A stretch of DNA of 34,603 nucleotides from contig DMTA01000243.1 in assembly GCA_003454835.1 (NCBI GenBank), forward strand, positions 25,486 through 60,088. Reading direction: 5' to 3'. The position numbers and the translations under genes were made by a program. This document shows positions 15,793 through 24,472 of this stretch, piece after piece (the stretch's first letter is position 1; every line of letters begins with the position of its first letter). The stretch comes from Achromobacter sp. (GTDB lineage Bacteria > Pseudomonadota > Gammaproteobacteria > Burkholderiales > Burkholderiaceae_B). Below the pieces are notes generated by a model. It did no database searches, was not told the DNA's origin, and worked only from the letters and a program-made list of their open reading frames with translations.

Positions 15793-16818
15793 ATGCAAGC
15801 TTCGATTCAACATCGCTCCATGCGGCGGCTAGCCTGGATGTGGCTCTGCATCGTGTGCCTGCTGGCCGGCTGCGCCGCGTCCGACGGCCAGAAGCATGCG
15901 GAGCTGGCGTCCTGGACCGACGGGCCATCCCGCGTGGCCATCGTCGCGTTCGTGAAGGCGGTCTCTGAACCGGGCAGCCCGGACTTCGTGCCCGAGGAGG
16001 ATCGCATCGCCGTATTCGACAACGACGGCACGCTCTGGAGCGAGAAGCCGATCTACTTCCAGGTGATGTTCTCGATGGACGAGGTGCACGCGCTGGCGCC
16101 ATCGCATCCGGACTGGGCCACGCGCCAGCCTTTCATGGCGGTGCTGCAGAACGATCATGCGGCGGTGGCCAAATCCGGCGAGCGCGGCATGATGGAAGTC
16201 GTAATGGCGACCAACACCGGCATGCCCGTCGCGCAGTACACGCAGCGCGTCGATCAGTGGCTGCAAACCGCGCGCCATCCGCGCACCAAGCTGCCGTACG
16301 ACAGCATGACCTACCTGCCGATGCGCGAGCTGCTGGATTACGTGCGCGCACGCGGCTTCAAGACCTACATCGTGTCGGGCGGCGAAACCGAGTTCATGCG
16401 GGCCTGGACGCAGAAGGCCTACGGCATCCCGCCGGAACAGGTCATCGGCACCGCGTTCGGCAGCGAGTTCGTGGCTAGCGGCAACGGGTACGAAATGATG
16501 CGGTTGCCGAAGCTGGACTTCAACGACGACGGTCCCGGCAAGCCCGTCGCCATCCAACGCCATATCGGCAGGCGCCCCATCATGGCCTTCGGCAACTCGG
16601 ACGGCGACCTGCAGATGCTGCAATGGACCACCAGCGGGCCAGGCAAGCGCTTTGGCGGCATCGTTCACCACACCGACGCCAAACGCGAGTGGGCTTACGA
16701 CCGGGATTCGAGCGTCGGTCGTCTGGACAATGCCCTGGACGCGGCGCAGGCCAATGGATGGACGGTGGTCGATATGGAGAAGGATTGGAAGCGGATCTAT
16801 GCGCAGGATTGGCAGTGA
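15793..16818 (+). CDS. HAD-family hydrolase, lipoprotein (SerB-like fold)
   Basis: This 341-residue protein has a lipoprotein signal with the lipobox LLAGC (Cys27, followed by Ala-Ala, so probably outer-membrane bound). Its catalytic domain is of the haloacid dehalogenase superfamily. Motif I is FDNDGTLW with nucleophile Asp76 and acid Asp78, motif II is YIVSGG (near 196), and motif IV is FGNSDGD (about 262). It would be a phosphatase facing the periplasm; related proteins are annotated as phosphoserine-phosphatase-like. I start at the ATG at 15793, with GGGAG upstream. It lies 86 bases after the FGE gene and is probably the last gene of that unit. The substrate is unknown. Confidence 0.85.
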   Translation: MQASIQHRSMRRLAWMWLCIVCLLAGCAASDGQKHAELASWTDGPSRVAIVAFVKAVSEPGSPDFVPEEDRIAVFDNDGTLWSEKPIYFQVMFSMDEVHALAPSHPDWATRQPFMAVLQNDHAAVAKSGERGMMEVVMATNTGMPVAQYTQRVDQWLQTARHPRTKLPYDSMTYLPMRELLDYVRARGFKTYIVSGGETEFMRAWTQKAYGIPPEQVIGTAFGSEFVASGNGYEMMRLPKLDFNDDGPGKPVAIQRHIGRRPIMAFGNSDGDLQMLQWTTSGPGKRFGGIVHHTDAKREWAYDRDSSVGRLDNALDAAQANGWTVVDMEKDWKRIYAQDWQ

Positions 16819-16840
16819 TCCGCACCCGGTTCCGCTAAAT

Positions 16841-16871
16841 CCCGGAGAGCGGCGCAGGGCCGCCCTCCGGG
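16841..16871. terminator. GC-rich hairpin between convergent genes
   Basis: CCCGGAG/CTCCGGG (16841-16847, 16865-16871) plus an inner GCGGC/GCCGC stem (16849-16853, 16859-16863) form a long hairpin with one mismatch between the two stems. It lies between the stop codons of the HAD and alkylsulfatase genes and could end both transcripts; no T-run follows on either strand. Confidence 0.55.
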
Positions 16872-16896
16872 TCGGGCTACTGGGGCCTCGAGGGCC

Positions 16897-18921
16897 TCAG
16901 GGCGTCACGATGTTGAACCAGAACTCGAAGTTGTCCAGGGACGCGAACATGTCGGTAATCTTCTGCTGATCGCCGCTGACCTTGACGTCTCCCTTCTCCA
17001 GCGCCTCCTTGAGGGTCATTTCCTTGAGCATCATGCGATTCAGGGACTCGCGGCTGAGCGTCATGCTCGCTGTCGGTTCCTTGGCCTGCTTGCCCTCGGT
17101 GTGGTTCAGCACGCTGTTCACCATTTCCAGCGTGTACTTCTCGTTGGTGTCGGTGAAATCAAGATTCAGCACGACATGCTTGCCGGCGGCTTTCTCGCGG
17201 TTCAGACGCACCGCGAAATAGTCGAACAGCATGTCCAGCGTCATCGCACGCACGGTATCGGGGCTGGCCGTGTCCGGCACCGGCAGCTTCTGCACGCCTT
17301 CGCGCAATTCCTTGGCGCCGGTCAGGTAAAAATTCCGCCACGGGCCGCTTTCGGCCTGATAGCCCATCTGCTCCAGGGCATCGGCCTGCAGGTTCTTGGC
17401 CTCCTGGTTGTCGGGCTCGGCAAAGACCGCATAGTTCACCACCTCCGCGACCCAGCGGTAGTCTCCCTTCTTGTAGTAGTCGCGCGCCTTGGTAAGGATG
17501 GCGGGAACGCCGCCCATCATGTCCACGTAGCGCTTGGACGCCTCCTGGATCGGCAGCGTGTGCAAGGTGGCCGGATTGCCGTTGAACCAGCCCAGATACA
17601 GGACGTACGTCGCGCGCACGTTGTGGTTCACCGAGCCGTAGTAGCCGCGGTTTGAAAACTTGGTGGCGATTGCCTCCGGCAGCTTGACCTGCTCGGCAAT
17701 CTCTTCCTTGTTGAACCCCATGTTGGCCAGCCGCAGGGTTTCGTCGTTGATGTAGCGGTACATGTCGCGCTGCAGTCCCAGCTGTTCCTGGACTTCCTTC
17801 TTGCCCCACACCGGCCAGTGGTGCATGGCGTACATCACTTCGACATCGTCGCCCCACATGGCCAGCGCCTCGTTCAGGTACTTGGACCACGCCAGCGGAT
17901 CGCGGATCTTGGCGCCGCGCAGCGAATAGGTGTTGTGCAGCGTGTGGGTGGAGTCCTCGGCCGTGTTCAGCGCCTTTTTCTCCTTGATGTAATACAGCAT
18001 CTCCGCGGGCGCTTCGCTGCCCGGGGCGTACAGGAACTGGTAGGTGAGTCCGTCGATGGTGCGCGTTTCGCCCGTCTTTTCGATGATGTCCGTGGGCGGA
18101 ATGAGTGTCACCGTGCCCGCCGAGGTTGTCGTTCCCAGCCCGGCGCCGACTTGCCCCGTGGCGCTGGGCGGCAGCAGATTGCCGTACATGTAGCTGGCGC
18201 GCCGGCTCATCGCGGTCCCGGCCATGACGTTCTCGGCGACGGCGTGTTCCAGGAAGCCCAGCGGCGCGTAAATCTTCACCGAGCCGGCCTTGACGTTCAC
18301 TTCGTCCACCACGCCGCGCACGCCGCCGTAGTGGTCCACGTGGCTGTGGGTGTAGATCACCGCGACCACGGGTTTCTTGGGCCGATGTTCGTAATAGAGA
18401 TCCAGCGCCGCCTTGGCCGTTTCGGTGGAGATGAGCGGATCCATGATCGTCAGGCCTTCCTTGCCCTCGACAATGGTCATGTTGGACAGGTCGTAATTGC
18501 GGACCTGATAGATCCCGTCCGCCACCTTGAACAAGCCCGAGATGTTCAGCAGTTGCGACTGCCGCCACAGGCTGGGGTTTACCGTGTCGGGCGCCGGCGC
18601 GCCTTCCTTGATGAAGTCGTACTTGGTCGGATCCCAGACCAGATTGCCTTGCTCGCCCTTGATCATTGCGGAGGGCAGGGGAGCGATGAAGCCTTTGTGG
18701 GCGAGGTCGAACGACGTCTTGTCGGAGAAGGGCAATTCCTTGAGCAAGGCTGCGTTGGCGTCTTTTGTGGCGGCCTCCGCCGGCTTGGGCGCATTCTGTG
18801 CCCAGGCGGGTAGCGCCACGGCCACGGCCATTGCCAGCGCGAGCGTGGTCATGACGGGCGCCAGGCGACGGCGCTCGGACAGCAGATCTACGGGAAGGCG
18901 TGCACGTGAAGCTTGCATCAT
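16897..18921 (-). CDS. SdsA-type alkylsulfatase (metallo-beta-lactamase fold), exported
   Basis: This 674-residue type III sulfatase would hydrolyse primary alkyl sulfates such as dodecyl sulfate to alcohol and sulfate with a zinc pair. A signal peptide ends near AWA-Q (about 39-42). The zinc motif THSHVDHYGG lies at 191-200 (His192, His194, Asp196, His197), and further ligands are expected in NTAEDSTHTLHNTYSLRG. After the catalytic domain come the alkylsulfatase dimerisation region (about 400-540) and an SCP2-like C-terminal domain (about 550-674) that holds hydrophobic chains. The ATG at 18921 has GGAG six bases upstream. It needs no formylglycine, so it is independent of the nearby FGE. 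A second sulfatase in the same region points to sulfate-ester use. Confidence 0.93.
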   Translation of the reverse strand: MMQASRARLPVDLLSERRRLAPVMTTLALAMAVAVALPAWAQNAPKPAEAATKDANAALLKELPFSDKTSFDLAHKGFIAPLPSAMIKGEQGNLVWDPTKYDFIKEGAPAPDTVNPSLWRQSQLLNISGLFKVADGIYQVRNYDLSNMTIVEGKEGLTIMDPLISTETAKAALDLYYEHRPKKPVVAVIYTHSHVDHYGGVRGVVDEVNVKAGSVKIYAPLGFLEHAVAENVMAGTAMSRRASYMYGNLLPPSATGQVGAGLGTTTSAGTVTLIPPTDIIEKTGETRTIDGLTYQFLYAPGSEAPAEMLYYIKEKKALNTAEDSTHTLHNTYSLRGAKIRDPLAWSKYLNEALAMWGDDVEVMYAMHHWPVWGKKEVQEQLGLQRDMYRYINDETLRLANMGFNKEEIAEQVKLPEAIATKFSNRGYYGSVNHNVRATYVLYLGWFNGNPATLHTLPIQEASKRYVDMMGGVPAILTKARDYYKKGDYRWVAEVVNYAVFAEPDNQEAKNLQADALEQMGYQAESGPWRNFYLTGAKELREGVQKLPVPDTASPDTVRAMTLDMLFDYFAVRLNREKAAGKHVVLNLDFTDTNEKYTLEMVNSVLNHTEGKQAKEPTASMTLSRESLNRMMLKEMTLKEALEKGDVKVSGDQQKITDMFASLDNFEFWFNIVTP

Positions 18922-19160
18922 GGTGTCGACTCCAGACAGAAACGTGTAAGACCGGCCGCGATGTGCAGCGGGTCGCCAGGATTGCTGTGGTCCAACTTAT
19001 ATGCAGCGTGGTGGGTCGCGATGCGCCGCGGATAGGTGCGGCGTGAAGGGAGAGGAGAGGCTGCGGTTGATGGGAAAAACCGCTGGCATAGCTTGCAGGA
19101 AAGCATGGGAACGCGTCAATACCTACGGCGCGACCAGACTCGTTCGCTCGACCACAACGC

Positions 19161-21566
19161 CTACCACTTGTACGTCACACGTCCCAGCACCGTGCGGCGC
19201 TCGCCGTAAAAGCACGCGTAGGTGCAAGACGCGACGTACACCTTGTCAAAGAGATTGCGCACCGTCAGGTCCACGCTCAACCCTTTGAAACTCGGATTGC
19301 GCGCGCCCAGGTCATAACGCAACGCGGCATCGACAACGGTGTAATCGGGCACCTTGGCCGTATTGCCCGTGTTGAAGGTGGTGCCCATGTAGCGCACGCC
19401 GGCGCCCACATTCACCCCGCCTAGCACGCCTTCCTTGACCGTGTAATCCGACCACAGCGATGCCATGTTGCGGGGGACCGCTTCCGGCGTCGTTCCCTTG
19501 GTCGCGGTGTTGCTTCGGGTCACCTCGGCGTCGGTGTAGGTGTAGGCCGCGATGACATTCCAGCCCTTGGTCACTTCCGCCGTGGCGGACAACTCGATCC
19601 CGCGCGAGCGGACTTCGCCCGTCTGGACGTTGTAGATCGGGTTCACCGGGTCGCTGGTGGGAACGTTGGTACGGGTCAGTTCGAAAATCGAAGCGGTCAG
19701 GAACGAGTTGGCGCCGGGCGGCTGGTACTTCAGACCGACTTCCCACTGCTTGCCTTCGGTAGGATCGAATGGCGTCGTACCTCGTGCGGGCGATGTCGTG
19801 CCCGTCTGCGGTTGGAACGACGTGGAATAGCTGACATAGGGCGACAGGCCGTTATCGGCCAGATATAGGAGCCCGGCGCGCCACGTGAATGCATTGTCGG
19901 ACGTGCGCGTCACGACATCGTTCAGCTTGTTGCGTGTCTTGCCGGTGGCGTCGTCGTAGCGCCCGCTGAGCACCATCACGATCTTCTCGTCGAACTTGAT
20001 CTGATCCTGGAGGTACAGTCCGGTCTGCTCGCGTGTCTCGACCGTGTACGTGTTGGGGTCGGCAGGGATCGTGACCGGCGAGCCATACCGCGGGTTAAAG
20101 AAGTTGATGGGCGCCAGGTTGTTGTAGCCCGCATACTGTTCGCGGGTCAGCGAGGTTTGTGTGTAGTCCAGGCCTAACAGCACGTCGTGCTTGAAGCGGC
20201 CGGAAGTCCACGTGGCGTTGAATTGGTTGTCGACGCTGGTTCCGTGTGCATCGTCGTCGCGCCGATAGGCGCCTCGCTCTGCGGTACTGAAATTGCTGCC
20301 CGGCACCCACGTCCACCAGTACGCGTGATTGACCCGATTGCGGGACTGCGCGTAAGTCAGATTCTGCTTGAATTGCCACGTTTCATTGAAGCGGTGCGCG
20401 AACTGGTAGCCCAGCGTTCCGACGTCCTGATCCCACTTGCTCCAGTCAGGCTCGCCCGTGAAGCGGTCCGTGGAGATGCGGCCATTCGGGTTGTACTTGA
20501 CCGTGCCTTCCAGCGGATATCCCGCGTTGTTGATGGTCTTGTTTCTCATGTAGCTGGCAAGAACCGTCAATGTGGTGTCCGGATCGATCCGCCACGTCAG
20601 GGCCGGGGCAAAGAAATAACGATCGTCCGGGATATGGTCGATCATGGTGTCGCTGTTGCGGACCAGTCCTGTCAGCCGGTAGGTCAACTTGCCGTTCTCA
20701 TCCAGCGGGCCGCCAAAGTCGCCGGCCAATTGCGCATTGTTGTATGACCCGCCGCTGACCTGGATTTCGCGCAGCGGCGCGTCGGTCGGCCGTTTTGACA
20801 CCAGATTGACGATGCCGCCCGGGGCAGCCTGACCGTACAGGACGGACGCGGGTCCCTTGACGATCTCTATGCGTTCCAAGCCAAAGGGCTCGGCAGCGAC
20901 GCTGTAATGGGGCAGGGGCAGTTTCAGGCCATCGCGGAACATCACGCCGGGATTGGTGCGCACGTCGAAACCGCGGATGATGAAGGGATCGTCGGTCCGG
21001 TTGAATCCTTCCTGCACCACGATGCCAGGCGTATAGCGCACCGCGTCGCCAAGCGTCTGCGGATTCTGTTCTCTTATCTGAGCAGCGGTCACAACCGAAA
21101 TCGACTGAGGCACCTCGATCAGCGGCGTGTCCGTCTTGGTGCCCGCTGAGCTGTACGTTGCCACGATCGTTTCGGAATCCGGCCGTTGCGCCAGCACCGT
21201 GATGGGCGCGAGGGTGGACGTCGACACCCCGCGCGTCAGCGTAATGGTGTTGTTGCTGATTGAATAGCGGATGTCCTGGCCGCGCAGCATGAGGTCAAGT
21301 GCTTCCGATGGCTCCATGCGGCCGGAGACCTGGGGGCTGCGCTGGCCTTGCACAAGATCCTGGCTGTAGAGCACCTGCAGATTGGCCTGCTGGCCCAGGG
21401 TATGCAGAGCTTGGGCCAGCGGTTGGGCAGCAATGTCGATGTCCAACGGGGCGGCGTGAACCGCATTGGCTGCGGTGGCCAGGACAGCCGAAGCAATGAG
21501 CTGTTGCTGGAAATAGGGCGGAACCGACAGGGCACGAAGCCGTCCGACAGGAATGCGGAAGCGCAT
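19161..21566 (-). CDS. TonB-dependent siderophore receptor with signalling (STN) domain
   Basis: This 801-residue outer-membrane receptor imports a ferric siderophore with TonB energy. A signal peptide ends near VHAAP (about 37-40). Residues 40-110 form the STN signalling domain that contacts FecR (IDIAAQPLAQALHTLG...). A TonB-box-like APITVLA follows near 118, then the plug (IEVPQSISVVT, DAVRYTPGIV, IEIVKGPASVLYGQAAPGG) and a beta-barrel to the end. The last residue is Trp rather than Phe, still aromatic as required for barrel insertion. The layout matches FpvA/FecA-type transducers. Cotranscription with fecR is likely (102-base gap). The siderophore cannot be deduced. A 10-bp inverted repeat lies just before the ATG. 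Confidence 0.93.
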   Translation of the reverse strand: MRFRIPVGRLRALSVPPYFQQQLIASAVLATAANAVHAAPLDIDIAAQPLAQALHTLGQQANLQVLYSQDLVQGQRSPQVSGRMEPSEALDLMLRGQDIRYSISNNTITLTRGVSTSTLAPITVLAQRPDSETIVATYSSAGTKTDTPLIEVPQSISVVTAAQIREQNPQTLGDAVRYTPGIVVQEGFNRTDDPFIIRGFDVRTNPGVMFRDGLKLPLPHYSVAAEPFGLERIEIVKGPASVLYGQAAPGGIVNLVSKRPTDAPLREIQVSGGSYNNAQLAGDFGGPLDENGKLTYRLTGLVRNSDTMIDHIPDDRYFFAPALTWRIDPDTTLTVLASYMRNKTINNAGYPLEGTVKYNPNGRISTDRFTGEPDWSKWDQDVGTLGYQFAHRFNETWQFKQNLTYAQSRNRVNHAYWWTWVPGSNFSTAERGAYRRDDDAHGTSVDNQFNATWTSGRFKHDVLLGLDYTQTSLTREQYAGYNNLAPINFFNPRYGSPVTIPADPNTYTVETREQTGLYLQDQIKFDEKIVMVLSGRYDDATGKTRNKLNDVVTRTSDNAFTWRAGLLYLADNGLSPYVSYSTSFQPQTGTTSPARGTTPFDPTEGKQWEVGLKYQPPGANSFLTASIFELTRTNVPTSDPVNPIYNVQTGEVRSRGIELSATAEVTKGWNVIAAYTYTDAEVTRSNTATKGTTPEAVPRNMASLWSDYTVKEGVLGGVNVGAGVRYMGTTFNTGNTAKVPDYTVVDAALRYDLGARNPSFKGLSVDLTVRNLFDKVYVASCTYACFYGERRTVLGRVTYKW

Positions 21567-21574
21567 GTGAGCAC

Positions 21575-21618
21575 CAAGTATTGGGTTAAATGAGACTGCG
21601 AATGAATACCAATACTTG
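21575..21618 (-). promoter_or_regulatory. 10-bp inverted repeat upstream of the receptor
   Basis: CAAGTATTGG (21575-21584) and CCAATACTTG (21609-21618) pair perfectly across 24 bases, ending 9 bases from the receptor ATG at 21566. It could be a regulator site or a leader hairpin close to the ribosome-binding site of the receptor. Confidence 0.5.
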
Positions 21619-21668
21619 AGACGATGTAGCGGCCCCGATTCGGAATGGAAAATAGTAACGTTATGTAA

Positions 21669-22673
21669 TCACTGAGCGCGCGCCGCTGGCGCCAGCGCCA
21701 ATCCACCGTCGGCGCCGCGCTGTATCCGCACGGGCAGGATGCCGGGCAGAGCGCGTGCCAGTTCCGCCGCATTGCGCGTGTCGTATGTCCCGCCGAGCCT
21801 CAGCCCTCCGATGGAGGGGTCAACCGACGTGTACTGCTCCCCCGGCGGCAAATATCGGTTCAACTGCACCACGGCATCGCGCAGGGTGGTGTCGTTCAGG
21901 ACAAGCTTGCCGTGACGCCAGGCCGCCACTTCGTTCTCCTGGACCGGTCTCGGCCAGGGATCGCCGCGCTCGCCGTAGCGGGCTTGCGTCATGGGCTGCA
22001 GCCGCAAGGTTTTTCCGGGGCCTGCGGCGTTTCCGGCCTGGACGTCGACGCTGCCTTCCTGCAACGTCACGATGACCGTTTCGCCGGATTTAAAGACGTT
22101 GAATGCCGTACCCGTGACCGTGATGGTGCCGCGCCCGGCCTCAACGATGAACGGATGCGCGGCGTCATGCTTGACGCGGAAGAACGCCTCACCGTCGTTT
22201 ATGCGGACGCGCCTGGCGTCGCGGTATTTCAAAAACACCAACGACGTGTTTACGTTCAGGTCAACTTCCGAACCATCGCTAAGCGCGACATTCTGCGTTG
22301 CATTGGCGCTGCTGAATCGCTGATAGGAACTGGGCAGCAACGAAAAAGACCAGCCTGCCGCCCACACCGCAGCGGTCATGGCGCACGCCCCGGCCGCCAG
22401 GCGAACCAGGCCACGGGGAGAACGGCTTCTGCCAGCCTGACGCCGCTTGTCCACCGCGCCGCCGGCAGCAGGCAGGGCGCGCGACATACGCCAGAGATCG
22501 TGCACCGCCTCGTACTCACGAGCATGACGCGGGTCGGTGTCCAGCCACCGCTGAAACGCCGCCCGGTCCTGTTCGGTACATGCGCCGTCGTTGACGCGCA
22601 CACACCATTGCACCGCCTGTTCGGTCAGGATGTCGTCCTGCTCGGATGAGTGGGGAGTAGGGCTTGCTGGCAT
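21669..22673 (-). CDS. FecR family anti-sigma/sigma regulator
   Basis: FecR proteins span the inner membrane and pass the signal from the receptor's STN domain to the ECF sigma factor. This one has 334 residues. The N-terminal cytoplasmic domain (about 15-70, DUF4880-like, with RAAFQRWLDTDPRHAREYE) binds the sigma factor. One membrane helix lies at about 91-113. The periplasmic FecR domain covers about 123-215 (LSDGSEVDLNVNTSL, GTAFNV, VTLQEGSV). A C-terminal region (about 245-330) resembles an STN fold. The start ATG at 22673 lies about 10 bases from a possible Fur site. It precedes the receptor on the same strand. Confidence 0.92.
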   Translation of the reverse strand: MPASPTPHSSEQDDILTEQAVQWCVRVNDGACTEQDRAAFQRWLDTDPRHAREYEAVHDLWRMSRALPAAGGAVDKRRQAGRSRSPRGLVRLAAGACAMTAAVWAAGWSFSLLPSSYQRFSSANATQNVALSDGSEVDLNVNTSLVFLKYRDARRVRINDGEAFFRVKHDAAHPFIVEAGRGTITVTGTAFNVFKSGETVIVTLQEGSVDVQAGNAAGPGKTLRLQPMTQARYGERGDPWPRPVQENEVAAWRHGKLVLNDTTLRDAVVQLNRYLPPGEQYTSVDPSIGGLRLGGTYDTRNAAELARALPGILPVRIQRGADGGLALAPAARAQ

Positions 22674-22683
22674 TGCAGTTATA

Positions 22684-22702
22684 GAGAATGAGTTTTGTTA
22701 CA
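22684..22702 (-). promoter_or_regulatory. Possible Fur box between fecR and the sigma gene
   Basis: On the minus strand the 19 bases match the Fur consensus at 12 positions by my count, best in the CTCATTCTC half. The position between the divergent regulator genes is right for iron control, but the match is only moderate. Confidence 0.35.
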
Positions 22703-22807
22703 CTCGCGGCATAGCCTGCTGATGAAACCGCTCTGGCGGCATGGCCGCATTATGCAAGATTCCAAGGCATGGCATCACGAGACGGCGGCGTGAAGGGGAA
22801 AAGGTCG

Positions 22808-23293
22808 ATGGAGCAGTACTACAAGGAATTGCTGCGCTTCCTGGCTCGCAGGCTGGGCAATTCGCACGATGCTGCCGATATCGCGCAGGAAACCTACGCG
22901 CGTGTGCTGGACCGTAACGGCGGCGCCGCTATTGAACAGCCCCGCGCCTTTTTGTTCCGCGCCGCTATCAACCTGTCGCTGGACTTGCGCCGCCAGCAAC
23001 TGTCGCAAGCGACCTTGCCGCTGGATCTGCAGGCCGAATCCCAGCCGTGCCCGGCAGCGGGCCAGGAAGACCGCACGTATCGAAAACAACAGCTATCCCG
23101 CATCGACCGCGCCTTGAACGAACTGCCCGACAATTGCCGCAAGGCGTTCCTGATGCGCCAAGTCGAAGGGTTGACGCACGAGGAGATCGCGGTGCGGCTG
23201 GGTATTTCGCGGGACATGGTCGGCAAGCACATTGTCCGCGCGCTGCGGCATTGCCGTCTGCGGATGAAGGCCTGGGAAGGTCCCGCGGCGTAG
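22808..23293 (+). CDS. FecI-type ECF sigma factor
   Basis: This 161-residue extracytoplasmic-function sigma factor would direct transcription of the receptor gene upon siderophore binding. Region 2 spans about 5-75 (DAADIAQETYARVL is the core-binding and -10 region). Region 4 spans about 100-152 (LNELPDNCRKAFLMRQVEGL, then THEEIAVRLGISRDMVGKHI, the -35-binding HTH). I start at the ATG at 22808, with AAGGGGA upstream; an in-frame ATG at 22769 would add 13 basic residues. The gene is divergent from fecR and the receptor, whereas most such systems have sigma-fecR-receptor in one direction. It converges on acr3 with an 11-base gap. Confidence 0.9.
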   Translation: MEQYYKELLRFLARRLGNSHDAADIAQETYARVLDRNGGAAIEQPRAFLFRAAINLSLDLRRQQLSQATLPLDLQAESQPCPAAGQEDRTYRKQQLSRIDRALNELPDNCRKAFLMRQVEGLTHEEIAVRLGISRDMVGKHIVRALRHCRLRMKAWEGPAA

Positions 23294-23304
23294 CTGGCGA
23301 GCAC

Positions 23305-24384
23305 TCAGCTCCGCGCCGCACCCGCCTCGTACCAGCCTTTGCTCTGATTGACGATCCGCACGACGAGCAGCATGACGGGCACCTCGATCAGCACCCCGAC
23401 CACGGTGGCCAGCGCCGCGCCGGACTGGAAGCCAAACAGGCTGATGGCGGCCGCGACGGCAAGTTCAAAGAAGTTGGACGCGCCGATCAGCGCCGACGGG
23501 CACGCAATGCTGTGCTTTTCGCCGACGCGGCGATTGAGCCAATAGGCCAGGCCGGAATTGAAGAACACCTGGATGAGAATGGGCACGGCCAGCATTGCGA
23601 TCACCAGGGGCTGGCTAATGATGGCCTCGCCCTGAAACGCGAACAGCAGCACCAGCGTCAGCAGCAGGGAGGCCATTGAGAACGGGCCAATCCGCGCCAA
23701 CGCGGCGTCGAACGTCGCCTGACCGCGCCGCAGCAATGCGCGGCGCCACAACTGCGCCAGGATTACCGGCACCACGATGTACAGTCCTACGGAAACGAGC
23801 AAGGTGTCCCACGGCACGCTGATCGCCGACAGGCCGAGCAGCAGTCCGACCACCGGCGCGAAGGCAAACACCATGATCGTGTCGTTCAGCGCCACCTGAG
23901 ACAGCGTGAAAACCGGATCCCCGCCCGTCAGCCGGCTCCAGACGAATACCATTGCCGTGCACGGGGCGGCGGCAAGCAGGATCAGGCCCGCGATGTAGCT
24001 GTCGAGCTGGTCGGGCGGCAGCCATGCGGCGAAAACGTGGCGGATGAACAGCCAGCCCAGGAAGGCCATCGAAAACGGCTTGACGGCCCAGTTGATGAAA
24101 AGTGTCACGCCGATGCCGCGCCAGTGCTGCTTGACCTGGCCCAGCGCGCCAAAGTCCACCTTCAGCAGCATCGGGATGATCATCACCCAGATGAGCACGC
24201 CGACCGGCAGATTGACCTGCGCGACTTCCATACGGCCGATGGCCTGGAAAACGCCGGGCGCCACCTGGCCCAAGGCCACGCCCAGCCCGATGCAGAGAAT
24301 GACCCACAGGGTGAGATAGCGCTCAAAGACATTCATCTGCGGGCGCTGCGGCGGCGCGAGTACGGCGGGTGCGGGGGAGGGCAT
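23305..24384 (-). CDS. acr3: Acr3-type arsenite efflux transporter
   Basis: Acr3 exports arsenite through the inner membrane with proton exchange. The 359-residue protein has about ten hydrophobic helices. The key cysteine is Cys142 in LLAAAPCTAMVFVWS, the family motif, and the conserved glutamate is in VLIEVPVML near the C-terminus. Other family landmarks are MIIPMLLKVDF and IGASNFFELAVA. The ATG at 24384 lacks a clear ribosome-binding site; Met17 (at 24336), just before the family homology starts, is an alternative. It lies 88 bases downstream of arsR. No arsC is present, so arsenate reduction must be encoded elsewhere. Confidence 0.93.
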   Translation of the reverse strand: MPSPAPAVLAPPQRPQMNVFERYLTLWVILCIGLGVALGQVAPGVFQAIGRMEVAQVNLPVGVLIWVMIIPMLLKVDFGALGQVKQHWRGIGVTLFINWAVKPFSMAFLGWLFIRHVFAAWLPPDQLDSYIAGLILLAAAPCTAMVFVWSRLTGGDPVFTLSQVALNDTIMVFAFAPVVGLLLGLSAISVPWDTLLVSVGLYIVVPVILAQLWRRALLRRGQATFDAALARIGPFSMASLLLTLVLLFAFQGEAIISQPLVIAMLAVPILIQVFFNSGLAYWLNRRVGEKHSIACPSALIGASNFFELAVAAAISLFGFQSGAALATVVGVLIEVPVMLLVVRIVNQSKGWYEAGAARS

Positions 24385-24472
24385 CGGATTTTTTCAGGGA
24401 AGGCGGAGTTTTGGTCTGCCGGCGCGACGACACCGGATCAGGAGAGACGCAAAGCCGGAAGCGGTTGTTGGG

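Noticed and set aside
17159..18813. Long frames on both strands across the alkylsulfatase (469 and 331 codons)
   Set aside because: They overlap the whole body of a clear SdsA-type enzyme and have no recognisable motif.
22769..22807. Earlier start for the ECF sigma gene
   Set aside because: The ATG at 22769 has its AAGG too close, and the added residues lie before sigma region 2; the ATG at 22808 is better placed.
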